Notes: generated from the sequence alone by a model not told the origin. A DNA stretch of 64,000 bases from Allobaileyella intestinalis (GCF_009695865.1 NZ_VUNB01000007.1:1-64000), one strand, 5' to 3'. Positions 43,114 to 52,157 are shown, counted from the stretch's first letter. Numbers and translations are program-made.

Positions 43114-46100
43114 GTGCCATATTTCAATATTGTTGCCCAGACAAATGAAAATACGGTTGTAACAGAATACGAACCAGTCAAGGTCAGATCTGACAGCTAT
43201 CAGAGTGAAGCAGATTTGGAGAAAGACTTTATCCGCATTCTGTGTGAACAGGGTTATGAATACCTGCCGATTCATAAGGAAGAAGAGCTTATCGCGAACC
43301 TTCGTCAGAAGATGGAGCTGTTGAATAACTACCAGTTCTCTGACGATGAGTGGAGTCGGTTTTTTAGTGAGGCTGTAGCAAACCCTAACGAGCATATCGT
43401 TGAGAAGACGAGAAAAATCCAGGAAGATTTTGTTCAAGTCCTGAAGCGTGGTGACGGATCATCCAAGAACATCAAGCTGATCGACAAACACAACATCCAT
43501 AACAACAGTCTTCAGGTAATCAATCAGTATGCCATCGGAACAGAAGCCGGAGCCAAGTATGATAACCGGTATGATGTTACTGTGCTTGTAAATGGACTGC
43601 CAATGGTACATCTGGAGCTGAAAAGACGTGGTGTGCCTATTAGAGAAGCATTCAATCAGATCGAGCGTTATCAGCGGGATTCCTTCTGGGCAGGATCCGG
43701 CCTATATGAATACGTTCAGATATTCGTCATCTCCAATGGAACAAATACAAAATACTATTCCAATAGTACGCGCTTCAATGCAATCAAGGATGCAAAGAGT
43801 GGGACGAAGAAAAAAGAGAAGACAAGCAATAGCTTTGAGTTTACGTCCTACTGGGCCGATGCAAATAACCGTGTGATTCCGGATCTGGTAGACTTCAGCA
43901 AAACCTTCTTTGCTAAGCACTCGATCCTGAATATATTGACCAAGTACTGTATTTTCACTTCTGAAGATATGCTCATGGTAATGAGACCTTATCAGATTAC
44001 TGCCACAGAGCGAATTCTGAACCACATCGAGATCGCCAATAACTATAAGAAGTATGGCAGCGTCGAAGGTGGCGGTTATATTTGGCATACAACGGGATCA
44101 GGAAAGACTCTGACTTCCTTTAAGACCGCAAGACTAGCAAGCTATTTGCCATATGTCGATAAGGTTTTGTTCGTTGTAGACCGTAAGGATCTGGACTACC
44201 AGACAATGAAAGAATACGACCGCTTCGAGAAGGGAGCAGCGAATAGCAATACCTCCACGGCAGTCCTCAAGAGACAGCTGGAGGATCCGAATGCTCGCAT
44301 CATCATTACTACGATTCAGAAACTGTCGACTTTCATCAAGAAGAATCCGAAACATCCGGTATACCTGGATCATGTGGTTATCATCTTCGATGAGTGCCAT
44401 CGAAGCCAGTTCGGAGATATGCATACTGCGATTGTAAAGAACTTTAAGAAATATCATCTATTTGGTTTTACCGGAACTCCGATCTTTGCTGCGAACGCAG
44501 GAGCATCCAAGACTCAGTTCTTTACCACAGAGCAGACCTTTGGAGACCAGCTCCATGCTTATACTATCGTTGATGCGATTAACGATAAAAATGTACTTCC
44601 TTTCCGGGTAGACTATATTAAGACCATGGATACTGATCCGGATATCGATGATGAGAAGGTATGGGATATCGATCGTGAGAAGGCATTTATGGCTCCGGCT
44701 CGTATTCAGCTTGTAACAAAGTACATCTTGGAGCACTTTGATCAGAAGACTTACCGTGGGGATAAGACTTATGTCTTCAATACACTGACTAATATAGCTG
44801 ATGTTGCATCAGCAGATCGCGGTAAGGTTGATGAGGTGAAGCAGAAGCAGCGTATCAGTGGCTTCAACTCAGTATTTGCAGTTGCTTCTGTACCTATGGC
44901 AAAGCTCTACTATGAAGAGTTCAAGAAACAGATGGCAGCTGATCCAACTAAGAATTTGCGGGTAGCAACCATATTCAGCTTTGCCCCGAATGAGGAAGTG
45001 GACGAAGCAAATGGCCTGATGGGAGAGGAAAACTCCGAAGACACCAGTGCACTGGACAAGCCGTCCAGAGATTTCCTGGATGAAGCAATCCGGGATTACA
45101 ATAAGATGTTCCACACTAACTATGATACATCCAGCGACAAGTTCCAGAACTACTATAAGGATGTGTCACTTCGAATGAAAAATAAGGAGCTGGACCTGCT
45201 GATTGTGGTCAATATGTTCCTGACCGGATTTGATGCTACAACGCTGAATACGTTGTGGGTTGATAAGAATCTGAAGATGCACGGACTGATTCAGGCCTTC
45301 TCCAGAACGAATCGAATCCTGAATTCTATCAAGACCTTCGGTAATATCGTATGCTTCCGTAATCTCCAGAAGAGAGTTGATGACGCGATTTCTCTGTTCG
45401 GAGATAAAGATGCAGGGGGCATCGTTCTGCTAAAGACCTTTGAAGATTACTACAAGGGCTATGAGGATGCGGATGACGTTCATCATCCTGGCTATGTAGA
45501 GATGGTGGATGAGTTGCTGAAGAAGTTTCCTTTGTCTGAGCCACAGATTACTGGTGAGCAGAATCAGAAGGATTTCATTTCGCTGTTCGGTGCTATTCTG
45601 CGGATGCGAAACCTGCTTTTATCCTTTGATGAGTTCGCAGGAATGGAGATGATTTCGGAACGTGATATGCAGGACTATCTGGGACGTTACCAGGATCTGC
45701 GAGACGAGTGGAAGAAACGCCGTGAAGAAATGAAGGGCGAGCTTGCGGATATCACGGATGATGTAATATTCGAAGTGGAGTTGATCAAGCAGATCGAGAT
45801 AAATATTGATTACATCCTGATTCTGGTCAAGAAGTATCACGACAGTCATTGTACTGATAAAGAAGTTCTGATTACGATTCAGAAGGCTATCGATGCCAGT
45901 CCGGAACTGCGCAGTAAGAAGCAGCTGATTGAGACCTTTATTGCTGGTATCAACGATGCTGAAGATGTCCTGGTTGAATGGCGTGGATATGTAGCAGAAG
46001 AGCGCGAGAAAGAACTCGAGACGATCATTCGAGAAGAGAAGCTCAAGGAACATGAAACCAGGAAGTTCATTGAGAATGCTTTCCGGGATGGAGAAATCAA

Positions 46101-46320
46101 GACTACCGGAACAGATATCGATAAAATCATGCCACCGGTATCCAGATTCGGTGGCGGCAGAGACAAGAAGAAGGAGAATGTCATTGGCAAGCTGAAGGGA
46201 TTCTTCGAGAAGTTCTTCGGTGTTGGCGGAGTCGAGTTCAAGGCCGATAAGATGGTAGATTATCCACTGCCGGAAGAAGGAGAAACGCTGATGATGGTGG
46301 CGGAGAAATCGGAGATTTAA
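43114..46320 (+). CDS. hsdR: type I restriction endonuclease subunit HsdR
   Basis: 1068 residues, starting at GTG 13 bp after AAAGGAG. The N-terminal nuclease core has H-L-E-L-K-R-R-G (PD-(D/E)xK type), followed by a superfamily 2 translocase with T-T-G-S-G-K-T, D-E-C-H and the F-L-T-G-F-D-A region, and a helical C-terminus that docks to the methylase. It translocates unmodified DNA with ATP and cuts at a distance. The length is normal and no frameshift is seen. Confidence 0.95.
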   Translation: MPYFNIVAQTNENTVVTEYEPVKVRSDSYQSEADLEKDFIRILCEQGYEYLPIHKEEELIANLRQKMELLNNYQFSDDEWSRFFSEAVANPNEHIVEKTRKIQEDFVQVLKRGDGSSKNIKLIDKHNIHNNSLQVINQYAIGTEAGAKYDNRYDVTVLVNGLPMVHLELKRRGVPIREAFNQIERYQRDSFWAGSGLYEYVQIFVISNGTNTKYYSNSTRFNAIKDAKSGTKKKEKTSNSFEFTSYWADANNRVIPDLVDFSKTFFAKHSILNILTKYCIFTSEDMLMVMRPYQITATERILNHIEIANNYKKYGSVEGGGYIWHTTGSGKTLTSFKTARLASYLPYVDKVLFVVDRKDLDYQTMKEYDRFEKGAANSNTSTAVLKRQLEDPNARIIITTIQKLSTFIKKNPKHPVYLDHVVIIFDECHRSQFGDMHTAIVKNFKKYHLFGFTGTPIFAANAGASKTQFFTTEQTFGDQLHAYTIVDAINDKNVLPFRVDYIKTMDTDPDIDDEKVWDIDREKAFMAPARIQLVTKYILEHFDQKTYRGDKTYVFNTLTNIADVASADRGKVDEVKQKQRISGFNSVFAVASVPMAKLYYEEFKKQMAADPTKNLRVATIFSFAPNEEVDEANGLMGEENSEDTSALDKPSRDFLDEAIRDYNKMFHTNYDTSSDKFQNYYKDVSLRMKNKELDLLIVVNMFLTGFDATTLNTLWVDKNLKMHGLIQAFSRTNRILNSIKTFGNIVCFRNLQKRVDDAISLFGDKDAGGIVLLKTFEDYYKGYEDADDVHHPGYVEMVDELLKKFPLSEPQITGEQNQKDFISLFGAILRMRNLLLSFDEFAGMEMISERDMQDYLGRYQDLRDEWKKRREEMKGELADITDDVIFEVELIKQIEINIDYILILVKKYHDSHCTDKEVLITIQKAIDASPELRSKKQLIETFIAGINDAEDVLVEWRGYVAEEREKELETIIREEKLKEHETRKFIENAFRDGEIKTTGTDIDKIMPPVSRFGGGRDKKKENVIGKLKGFFEKFFGVGGVEFKADKMVDYPLPEEGETLMMVAEKSEI

Positions 46321-46476
46321 CTTGCTTTTCGGGTAGTAGTAAAATATTACTGACGGAAGAAATGTTGGAATTGCAAGGGCTTGCAGGCGATGATTTAACT
46401 TGCTGGTAAGTTGCTTTTGCAGGTTGTCGAAGGCGTTAAGTTATAAATACTGGATAATGCAGTAGAGGAGAGCTTT

Positions 46477-48222
46477 ATGAAGGACATAAATATAGGTGAA
46501 TTACTGAAGTTCGGTGAGCACTTATCTCTTGAGTGTAAAAAAGCTGAAAAGGGACTTCCCAAATCAGTTTGGGAGACTTACTCGTCCTTCGCGAATACAA
46601 GTGGAGGAACTATACTGTTCGGTATTAAAGAGAACATGTCGGAAGAAGATTTTAATAAGCGTTTTACGGTTGGTGACATCGAGAATCCTGAGCGGATCAT
46701 CAGCGACTTTTGGAATACTATTAATAGCGAAAAGGTCAATGTGAACCTTTTGGTTGATGATGATGTATATCAAGTTGAATATGAGGGGAAGACAATTATT
46801 GTAATTGATGTTCCTCAGGCTAGTTATAAAAGTAAACCAGTATATATAAATGGGAATCCTCTTAAAGGCTCGTACAAGAGAAATCATGAAGGTGATTATC
46901 ACTGTACTGAGGAAGAAGTTAAAGCTATGTTGCGTGACAGTAATGATTCCGGAAACGATGGTGGCCTTGTCGATGGATATACAATGGAAGATGTTGATAA
47001 GGATACATTGAATGCATATCGAATCGAATACTCTCGTAATAACCCAGATCATATCTGGAATAATATTGATGACAAGAGTTTCCTACGCAATATCGGCGGA
47101 TACACAGTGGAGCGTGAAACCGGAAAAGAGGGACTCACTACTGCTGGACTGCTTATGTTCGGTAAAGGCTTATCCATTCGTGAGAGGTTTGATAACATTC
47201 GCATGGATTACATTGATGAGACGAACCTTTCAGAGGGGGCACGATGGAGCGATCGACTCACATATGATGGTATGTGGGAGAATAACCTGTACAACTTCAT
47301 GAAGCGAGTAATGCCAAAACTTATTAGTGATTTGAAACGTCCATTTAGACTGGAAGGAATGGCACGCACCGATGATACTTCGATCCATAAAGCAATGCGA
47401 GAAGCTGTAGTGAATCTTATCATTCATGCGGATTATATGATAAATGGTGTGCTTAAGGTTGTTAAGAAAGAGGATGGGTTCTTGTTTTCCAATCCTGGGA
47501 ATTTGAAGCTTCCTATTCACGATATCTATGAAGGTGGTAATTCCGTTGCTCGAAATCCAAGAATACAGACAATGTTCCGCATGATTGGTGCAGGTGATAA
47601 TATTGGGTCAGGATTCCCTACTATCTTATCTGCATGGGGGAATGAGAATTGGAGAAAGCCGGATTTGAGTGAGAACACAGAACTTCATCTTGTCGAATTG
47701 AAGTTATGGATGATTTCAATGATGCCTGCAGAGTGTACAACGTATTTACAGAATTTGATCGGAACAGATTATGATACTTTGTCTGCTCCAGAGCAGGTAG
47801 TATTAGCAACCGCCTATTTGGAAAAGGAAGTGAGCAACAATAGGTTGCAGTCACTATTAGACCTTAACCCTATTGAGATTGGAAAATTATTAGCTCAACT
47901 GACACAGAATGGATACCTGATTATGAACTCTCGAGGGAGATGGAGTACTTATTATATCAACAGTGATTATGTTAAAAATCAATCACAAATTGATATTTCG
48001 TCGATAATTGGTGAATCAGTTGAACTAAATGCAACAGATCAACAGATTTTTGATTTTGCAAAGATTAATGGAATGATCACAACGCAGCAAGTGGTTGATA
48101 TTACACCATCTATCGGCACGACATCGGGAGCCTCAGTTGCGTTGAATCGACTCATTAAAAAAGGATTAATGCAAAAGGAACGTCAAGGAAGACACATTTT
48201 CTATACATTGGTAGGGAAATAG
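46477..48222 (+). CDS. AlbA-type (Schlafen-like) and ATPase-domain regulator
   Basis: 581 residues. An AlbA_2 domain (about 5-150; C-K-K-A, F-A-N-T-S-G-G, G-I-K-E) is followed by a GHKL-like ATPase region (R-E-A-V-V-N-L-I-I-H-A-D-Y near 310 and G-S-G-F-P near 380) and a C-terminal winged helix. Such proteins are often annotated as putative transcriptional regulators and are common in defence islands. GAGGAGAG precedes the ATG. The preceding gap (46321-46476) has no recognised feature. Confidence 0.85.
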   Translation: MKDINIGELLKFGEHLSLECKKAEKGLPKSVWETYSSFANTSGGTILFGIKENMSEEDFNKRFTVGDIENPERIISDFWNTINSEKVNVNLLVDDDVYQVEYEGKTIIVIDVPQASYKSKPVYINGNPLKGSYKRNHEGDYHCTEEEVKAMLRDSNDSGNDGGLVDGYTMEDVDKDTLNAYRIEYSRNNPDHIWNNIDDKSFLRNIGGYTVERETGKEGLTTAGLLMFGKGLSIRERFDNIRMDYIDETNLSEGARWSDRLTYDGMWENNLYNFMKRVMPKLISDLKRPFRLEGMARTDDTSIHKAMREAVVNLIIHADYMINGVLKVVKKEDGFLFSNPGNLKLPIHDIYEGGNSVARNPRIQTMFRMIGAGDNIGSGFPTILSAWGNENWRKPDLSENTELHLVELKLWMISMMPAECTTYLQNLIGTDYDTLSAPEQVVLATAYLEKEVSNNRLQSLLDLNPIEIGKLLAQLTQNGYLIMNSRGRWSTYYINSDYVKNQSQIDISSIIGESVELNATDQQIFDFAKINGMITTQQVVDITPSIGTTSGASVALNRLIKKGLMQKERQGRHIFYTLVGK

Positions 48223-48231
48223 ATTAATAAG

Positions 48232-48287
48232 AGTTGATGTATTAGTTGATGTATTGGACTTTGAGTTGATGTATTAGTTGATGTATT
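48232..48287 (+). repeat. four AGTTGATGTATT repeats upstream of the EcsC gene
   Basis: The 12-mer occurs at 48232, 48244, 48264 and 48276, that is, as two tandem pairs 32 bp apart. It fills the gap between the AlbA-type gene and the EcsC-family gene. It could be an operator array, for instance for the winged-helix protein upstream. Confidence 0.85.
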
Positions 48288-48304
48288 GAATCAGGGAGCA
48301 AGAT

Positions 48305-49054
48305 ATGGGTGCGATGACAGAAGAGAGGACTATGACTTTGCTGGATTCCTTATACAATCAAGTTGTTAACGGAATTCCTAAAGTGAGTAAGCCGGTTAGT
48401 GAATTGGCATACGACTATACCAAGCGTTATTCGAATACCAATATTGCGATAAAGAAAATGCTTAGGAATCAGGTTACGAAATGTACAGTGACCGGAGTAA
48501 TGACCGGCCTGGGTGGAGCCATTACACTTCCTGTTGCAGTTTCAGCAGACATTGGATCAGTTCTGTATGTTCAGCTGCGGATGGTAGCGGCAACTGCATA
48601 TATGTCGGGCTATGAACTTGATAGCGATCAGACGAAGACATTTATTTATGCTTGCCTGGCAGGAGTATCTATTGACAAAACCCTTGCCGATGCAGGGATA
48701 AAGTTCTCAATGAAATTTGCAGAAGCGATGATTAAGAAAGTTCCGGGAGAAGTACTGACAAAAATTAACCGTGCTGTGGGATTTCGTTTTGTAACTAAGT
48801 TCGGCCAGACGGGCATAGTAAATCTAGGCAAGCTGGTCCCAGGTGTCGGTGGCGCAATCGGTGGAGGCTTTAATCTCGCGGAAACAAAGCTGATTGCAAA
48901 TAGGGCGTATAAGTCATTCTATGAAGCGGATATTATGGCATTCGGAGATTACGAAGTTGAAGCTGAACCATTAGAGGATGATGGCATTCTGCAAGGGGTG
49001 AAGGATGATTTAACCGATGAGTTCTTCGATTACGAATTTCAAGATGAGGAATGA
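48305..49054 (+). CDS. EcsC family protein
   Basis: 249 residues. The central region (L-P-V-A-V-S-A-D-I-G-S-V-L-Y-V-Q-L-R-M-V near 76-95) and the glycine-rich P-G-V-G-G-A-I-G-G-G-F-N near 180 mark the EcsC family, which often associates with membranes. The acidic tail is rich in D and E. Its biochemical role is unknown. GGGAG lies 7 bp before ATG. Confidence 0.8.
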   Translation: MGAMTEERTMTLLDSLYNQVVNGIPKVSKPVSELAYDYTKRYSNTNIAIKKMLRNQVTKCTVTGVMTGLGGAITLPVAVSADIGSVLYVQLRMVAATAYMSGYELDSDQTKTFIYACLAGVSIDKTLADAGIKFSMKFAEAMIKKVPGEVLTKINRAVGFRFVTKFGQTGIVNLGKLVPGVGGAIGGGFNLAETKLIANRAYKSFYEADIMAFGDYEVEAEPLEDDGILQGVKDDLTDEFFDYEFQDEE

Positions 49055-49261
49055 TTGGAACTGTAGAATAGCTTGCTATTATCTATAGAAAACAAGCGAC
49101 AAGCAATTAAACAAGCGATATTTTGATTTGGCTTTCGGTATAAACTATTGGAATATCAACGAGGAACAACTGTACTAGTGTAGAATGATATTGTTATCGC
49201 TTGCAAAGAATACAAGCGATAAGCAATAAAATGATTAGAAGTGCTGATGGAGGAAATGAAA

Positions 49262-49609
49262 ATGTGGTTGCGTGTAGCCATAAGTAAGGACTCGGTTCAT
49301 TATAATGACCATAGTGGCTACTCCTATATCGATGGTCAGAGTAGTGAAGAATACTATTTTGATAAAAAGGTTGCAAATGCACTTGAAAACGATGGATTCC
49401 TCATAGAAATGTGGGATGAACTGGAGATTCCTTTGGAATGGGGGGACTACGAATTTCTTCCCCCAGATAAATGTATGCGCTTAAAAACCTGGCTGGAAAC
49501 ACATTTGCAAAAGGAAGTAGATCCAATAATCAGCGCTGTTTATAAAGTGATGTTTGACTACGTTGGGAAAGCTATTCTATATGATACTGGGATTTCTTTT
49601 GACTTTTAA
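49262..49609 (+). CDS. hypothetical protein of element B
   Basis: 115 residues from the ATG at 49262 (GGAGG at 49249-49253 is best spaced for it). No family is recognised; it is acidic, with a D-Y-E-F-L-P-P-D motif near 60. The reading frame stops at 49609, but another frame continues immediately with N-F-N-P-E-E-F-E-G-V-L-P-S-I-E-D-V-E up to 49680, which looks like a natural C-terminus. A frameshift near 49605 may therefore have shortened the protein. Confidence 0.55.
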   Translation: MWLRVAISKDSVHYNDHSGYSYIDGQSSEEYYFDKKVANALENDGFLIEMWDELEIPLEWGDYEFLPPDKCMRLKTWLETHLQKEVDPIISAVYKVMFDYVGKAILYDTGISFDF

Positions 49610-49694
49610 GAAATTTCAACCCAGAAGAATTTGAGGGTGTTCTGCCTTCGATTGAAGATGTCGAGTCCGGAGATAGCTAAGTCGTCTGTTTTGA

Positions 49695-50090
49695 GTGGAG
49701 ATGTTGGAGGAGATTGTCCGTACAGATAATAAGCAGAGGTATTCATTTAATGAAGATAAGACATTGATTCGTGCCAATCAGGGACATTCTATCCCAGTGG
49801 ATGTGGAACTTCCTGAGATGCTGTCGCCGGTGGTTCTTTATCATGGAACTGGTGTCAAATACAAGGATTCCATTGACCAGCAGGGACTGATACCGAAGTC
49901 TCGGCTCTATGTGCATCTGTCACAGGACTATGATACCGCGGTAAAAGTCGGACAGAGGCATGGAAAGCCGTTTGTTTATAAGGTAGATGCAGCCAGGATG
50001 TCGGCGGATGGCTACAAGTTCTTTTTATCGGTCAATGGTGTCTGGCTGACGAAGAAGGTTCCAGCGGATTATCTTTCAAGTTCATTATAA
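49695..50090 (+). pseudogene. KptA/Tpt1-like RNA 2'-phosphotransferase, N-terminally truncated
   Basis: 131 residues that match the second half of KptA: R-Y-S-F-N-E-D, I-R-A-N-Q-G-H-S, Y-H-G-T, V-H-L-S, V-G-Q-R-H-G-K-P and N-G-V-W-L-T. The usual first 45 or so residues, including the L-R-H motif with the catalytic Arg-His pair, are missing, and a stop codon lies just before the GTG start. Full-length enzymes remove 2'-phosphates from RNA using NAD+. This copy is probably inactive unless it serves as an NAD-binding fragment. Confidence 0.72.
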
Positions 50091-50165
50091 GATCAAGAGT
50101 CATTGTGTAGAGATGCTTAGGATAGATGATTTAATGGAGTAAGCCATTTTGACATGATATAATAC

Positions 50166-50197
50166 TGACAACACAGTGACAACATTAGCTCGGATAG
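50166..50197 (+). repeat. right-end recombinase-type sites of element B
   Basis: TGACAACA at 50166 and 50177 (11-bp period) is followed by TTAGCTCGGATAG, nearly identical to 38823-38843 of element A. Confidence 0.65.
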
Positions 50198-50287
50198 ACA
50201 CCGGGGAACATGGTAATTGAAGTCAATAAAAGTCAAAATTGATTAAAGATCCTATACAAAACTGTTTAGTATTTGGAAAAGAGCAGC

Positions 50288-50299
50288 GAGATGGAATAA
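50288..50299 (+). other. attR core at the right edge of element B
   Basis: GAGATGGAATAA, identical to the core at 38931. It lies 111 bp after the second right-end TGACAACA; the corresponding distance in element A is 108 bp. Confidence 0.78.
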
Positions 50300-50334
50300 C
50301 GAAATATAAAGAAATAAATCCCGAAAACACTTTG

Positions 50335-50440
50335 ATATGCTACCCCTAAGTAGGACATTGAAAAATGAAACCTACTTGGGGGTATTGTTATGTCCAGGAA
50401 AAGTAAGATAGACCCGACTTTTCATTTGGGGGTATGTAAT
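50335..50440 (+). mobile_element. IS3-family (IS150-group) relic
   Basis: TATGCTACCCCTAAGTAGGAC resembles the left end of IS150-type elements. A TACTTGGGGGTA hairpin partner and an ATG opening with M-S-R-K-S-K-I-D-P, as at the start of orfA, follow. After about 17 codons a TTTGGGGGTATGTAA sequence like the opposite inverted end follows, so this may be an internally deleted copy. The IS256-family element abuts it. Confidence 0.5.
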
Positions 50441-50445
50441 TTTTT

Positions 50446-51920
50446 CTGTAAATAAAGGTCTTCCGTGAGAAGTGTATAGTGGGCTGGTCAGTTCCTTCTG
50501 ACCAGCTCTTGAACATTGTTTAACAGAATGATCTTTCCATGTCAAGACATGCCCTTGTCAAGGAGGGCATGTCTTGAACATATGATCTTGTGATCTCTGC
50601 TATTCAGGCAGGCGCTCCGGGTACATAACTGACAATTCGCCTCGCACTTTTCCCCAGTTACGAATTGGCATTGTCCACTTACGTGTGGCTTCGAATGTTG
50701 CGAGATACAGCGACTTCAGTAGCGCCTGAGACCCTGGAAATACGCTCCTCTGACGGTTCAGCCGCCGCAACGTTGAATTCAGTGATTCTATGACGTTGGT
50801 CGTATAGAAGGCTGTTCTGACATCCCTGGAAAACTTGAAAATCGGGGATATGGCGTCCCAGTTGTCGCTCCAGCGTTTCATAGCATATGGATACTGCGGA
50901 CTCCATTTATCTGTAACGTGATCAAGTTGTGCCAGTGCTGACTTTTCATCAGGAGCTGTATATATAGTCTTAAGATCCTTTGCAAAGGCCTTCATGTCTT
51001 TATTTGCCACATATTTCAGCGTATTTCTGACCATATGTACGATGCAACGCTTATGCTCTGTTTTCGGAAATGCGGCCGAAATAGCATCCTTTATTCCGGT
51101 CAACCCATCTGAACAAAGGATCAATATGTCCTGAACACCTCTGTTCTTCAACGAATTCAGAACAGACAGCCAATATTTGCTGCTTTCGTTTTCTCCGACA
51201 TCTATCGACAGGACATCTTTTTTTCCATCTGCGTCGATACCGAGGACAACATACGCTGCACGCTTCTGTACAACACCGTCTTCTCTTACAGAAAAATGAA
51301 TTGCATCAATGAATACGATCGGGTATACCGCTTCCAGCGGACGGTTCTGCCAGTCTTCGATCTGCGGCAGGATCTTATCTGTTACGTCTGAAATGAAACT
51401 TTCTGAAGTCTCAAAGCCATATATGTCCTCGATCGTTTCAGATATCTGCTTTGTGGTCATTCCCTTTGCGTACATCGATATGATCTTCCGGTCTATATCC
51501 GAAATATCCTTCTGACGCTTTTTTACGACCTTAGGTTCAAAAGAGGAATTGCGGTCCTGTGGAACGTCGATTGACATACTGCCGTAGCTTGAATTGACTC
51601 GTTTATTCTTATATCCGTTTCGATAATTGCGTTCAAAGTCATCCGAATTCGCCCGCTCAGATTTTTCATAGCCGATATGTTCATCCATCTCGGCTTCCAT
51701 CATTTCCTTGATCGTGCCGCCGAGCAGATCCTTGAGAGCATCCTGTATATCTTGAGCGCTCTCTATATCGTACTCTTCAAGCAGCCCGCGGATGATCTCA
51801 CGTTTTCCTTCAGTCATTTCGACATGATGCACTGGTTTCTTTGGTTTTCTGGTCATAGTAAAAGGCCCTCCATGAATTAATGATTGCTGTCACGAAAGGC
51901 CTTGTCAAACATTTTTACAG
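50446..51920 (-). mobile_element. IS256-family insertion sequence
   Basis: Outer ends CTGTAAA at 50446 and TTTACAG ending at 51920 are inverted, with further related AAGG.CTT.CGTGA sequence inside. The flanking octamers AATTTTTT and ACTTTTTT differ at one position and may be an 8-bp target duplication. It contains one transposase gene. The ends are set by eye. Confidence 0.7.
50600..51856 (-). CDS. IS256-family transposase
   Basis: 418 residues, full length for the family. The mutator-type DDE core is visible: V-F-I-D-A-I-H, then L-C-S-D-G-L-T-G, the C-I-V-H-M-V-R-N-T region, and a late N-V-I-E-S-L-N-S-T-L-R-R carrying the Glu. The frame is open throughout, so the element may be active. Confidence 0.93.
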   Translation of the reverse strand: MTRKPKKPVHHVEMTEGKREIIRGLLEEYDIESAQDIQDALKDLLGGTIKEMMEAEMDEHIGYEKSERANSDDFERNYRNGYKNKRVNSSYGSMSIDVPQDRNSSFEPKVVKKRQKDISDIDRKIISMYAKGMTTKQISETIEDIYGFETSESFISDVTDKILPQIEDWQNRPLEAVYPIVFIDAIHFSVREDGVVQKRAAYVVLGIDADGKKDVLSIDVGENESSKYWLSVLNSLKNRGVQDILILCSDGLTGIKDAISAAFPKTEHKRCIVHMVRNTLKYVANKDMKAFAKDLKTIYTAPDEKSALAQLDHVTDKWSPQYPYAMKRWSDNWDAISPIFKFSRDVRTAFYTTNVIESLNSTLRRLNRQRSVFPGSQALLKSLYLATFEATRKWTMPIRNWGKVRGELSVMYPERLPE

Positions 51921-51944
51921 ACTTTTTTCTATTGTCCCTTTCAT

Positions 51945-52145
51945 TTACCTGTTCAACTTGATGTTACAATCGGCGCGATATATTTCTGAGTCTTCTGATA
52001 AAACAGTTTCTTCTACATTTTCCGATGCATAACTGGCAGCCAGCGAATCATGATTTGCATATGCTGTCTTAGTATCACCTGAACAGGCGCTGACAAAAAG
52101 CATCATGAACACACTAAACGTCATCAAGATCAATTTCGTTTTCAT
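51945..52145 (-). CDS. short lipoprotein, probably a truncated remnant
   Basis: 66 residues with a signal peptide ending in the lipobox V-S-A-C (Cys at 21) and an S/E-rich segment. It ends shortly after, 25 bp from the IS256-family element. Related lipoproteins often continue into a flavodoxin-like domain, and the neighbour is a flavodoxin-fold gene, so the 3' part may have been lost. The function of the fragment is unknown. Confidence 0.6.
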   Translation of the reverse strand: MKTKLILMTFSVFMMLFVSACSGDTKTAYANHDSLAASYASENVEETVLSEDSEIYRADCNIKLNR

Positions 52146-52157
52146 CGCAAACCCATT

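Larger units (their letters stand above)
38943..50299 (+). mobile_element. element B: integrase-less att-flanked defence island (CIME-like)
   Basis: An 11.4-kb segment between att cores at 38931 and 50288, with left-end and right-end motifs homologous to those of element A. It carries a regulator, a type I restriction-modification operon, and AlbA/ATPase, EcsC, hypothetical and KptA-like genes. No integrase, excisionase or relaxase is present. It fits a cis-mobilizable element that relies on the integrase of a neighbour. Confidence 0.78.

Noticed and set aside
50201..50230. ACCGGGGAACATGG as a duplicated guaA 3' end
   Set aside because: It resembles the last guaA codons loosely, but the exact 12-bp core at 50288 has the expected spacing and matches the middle core perfectly.
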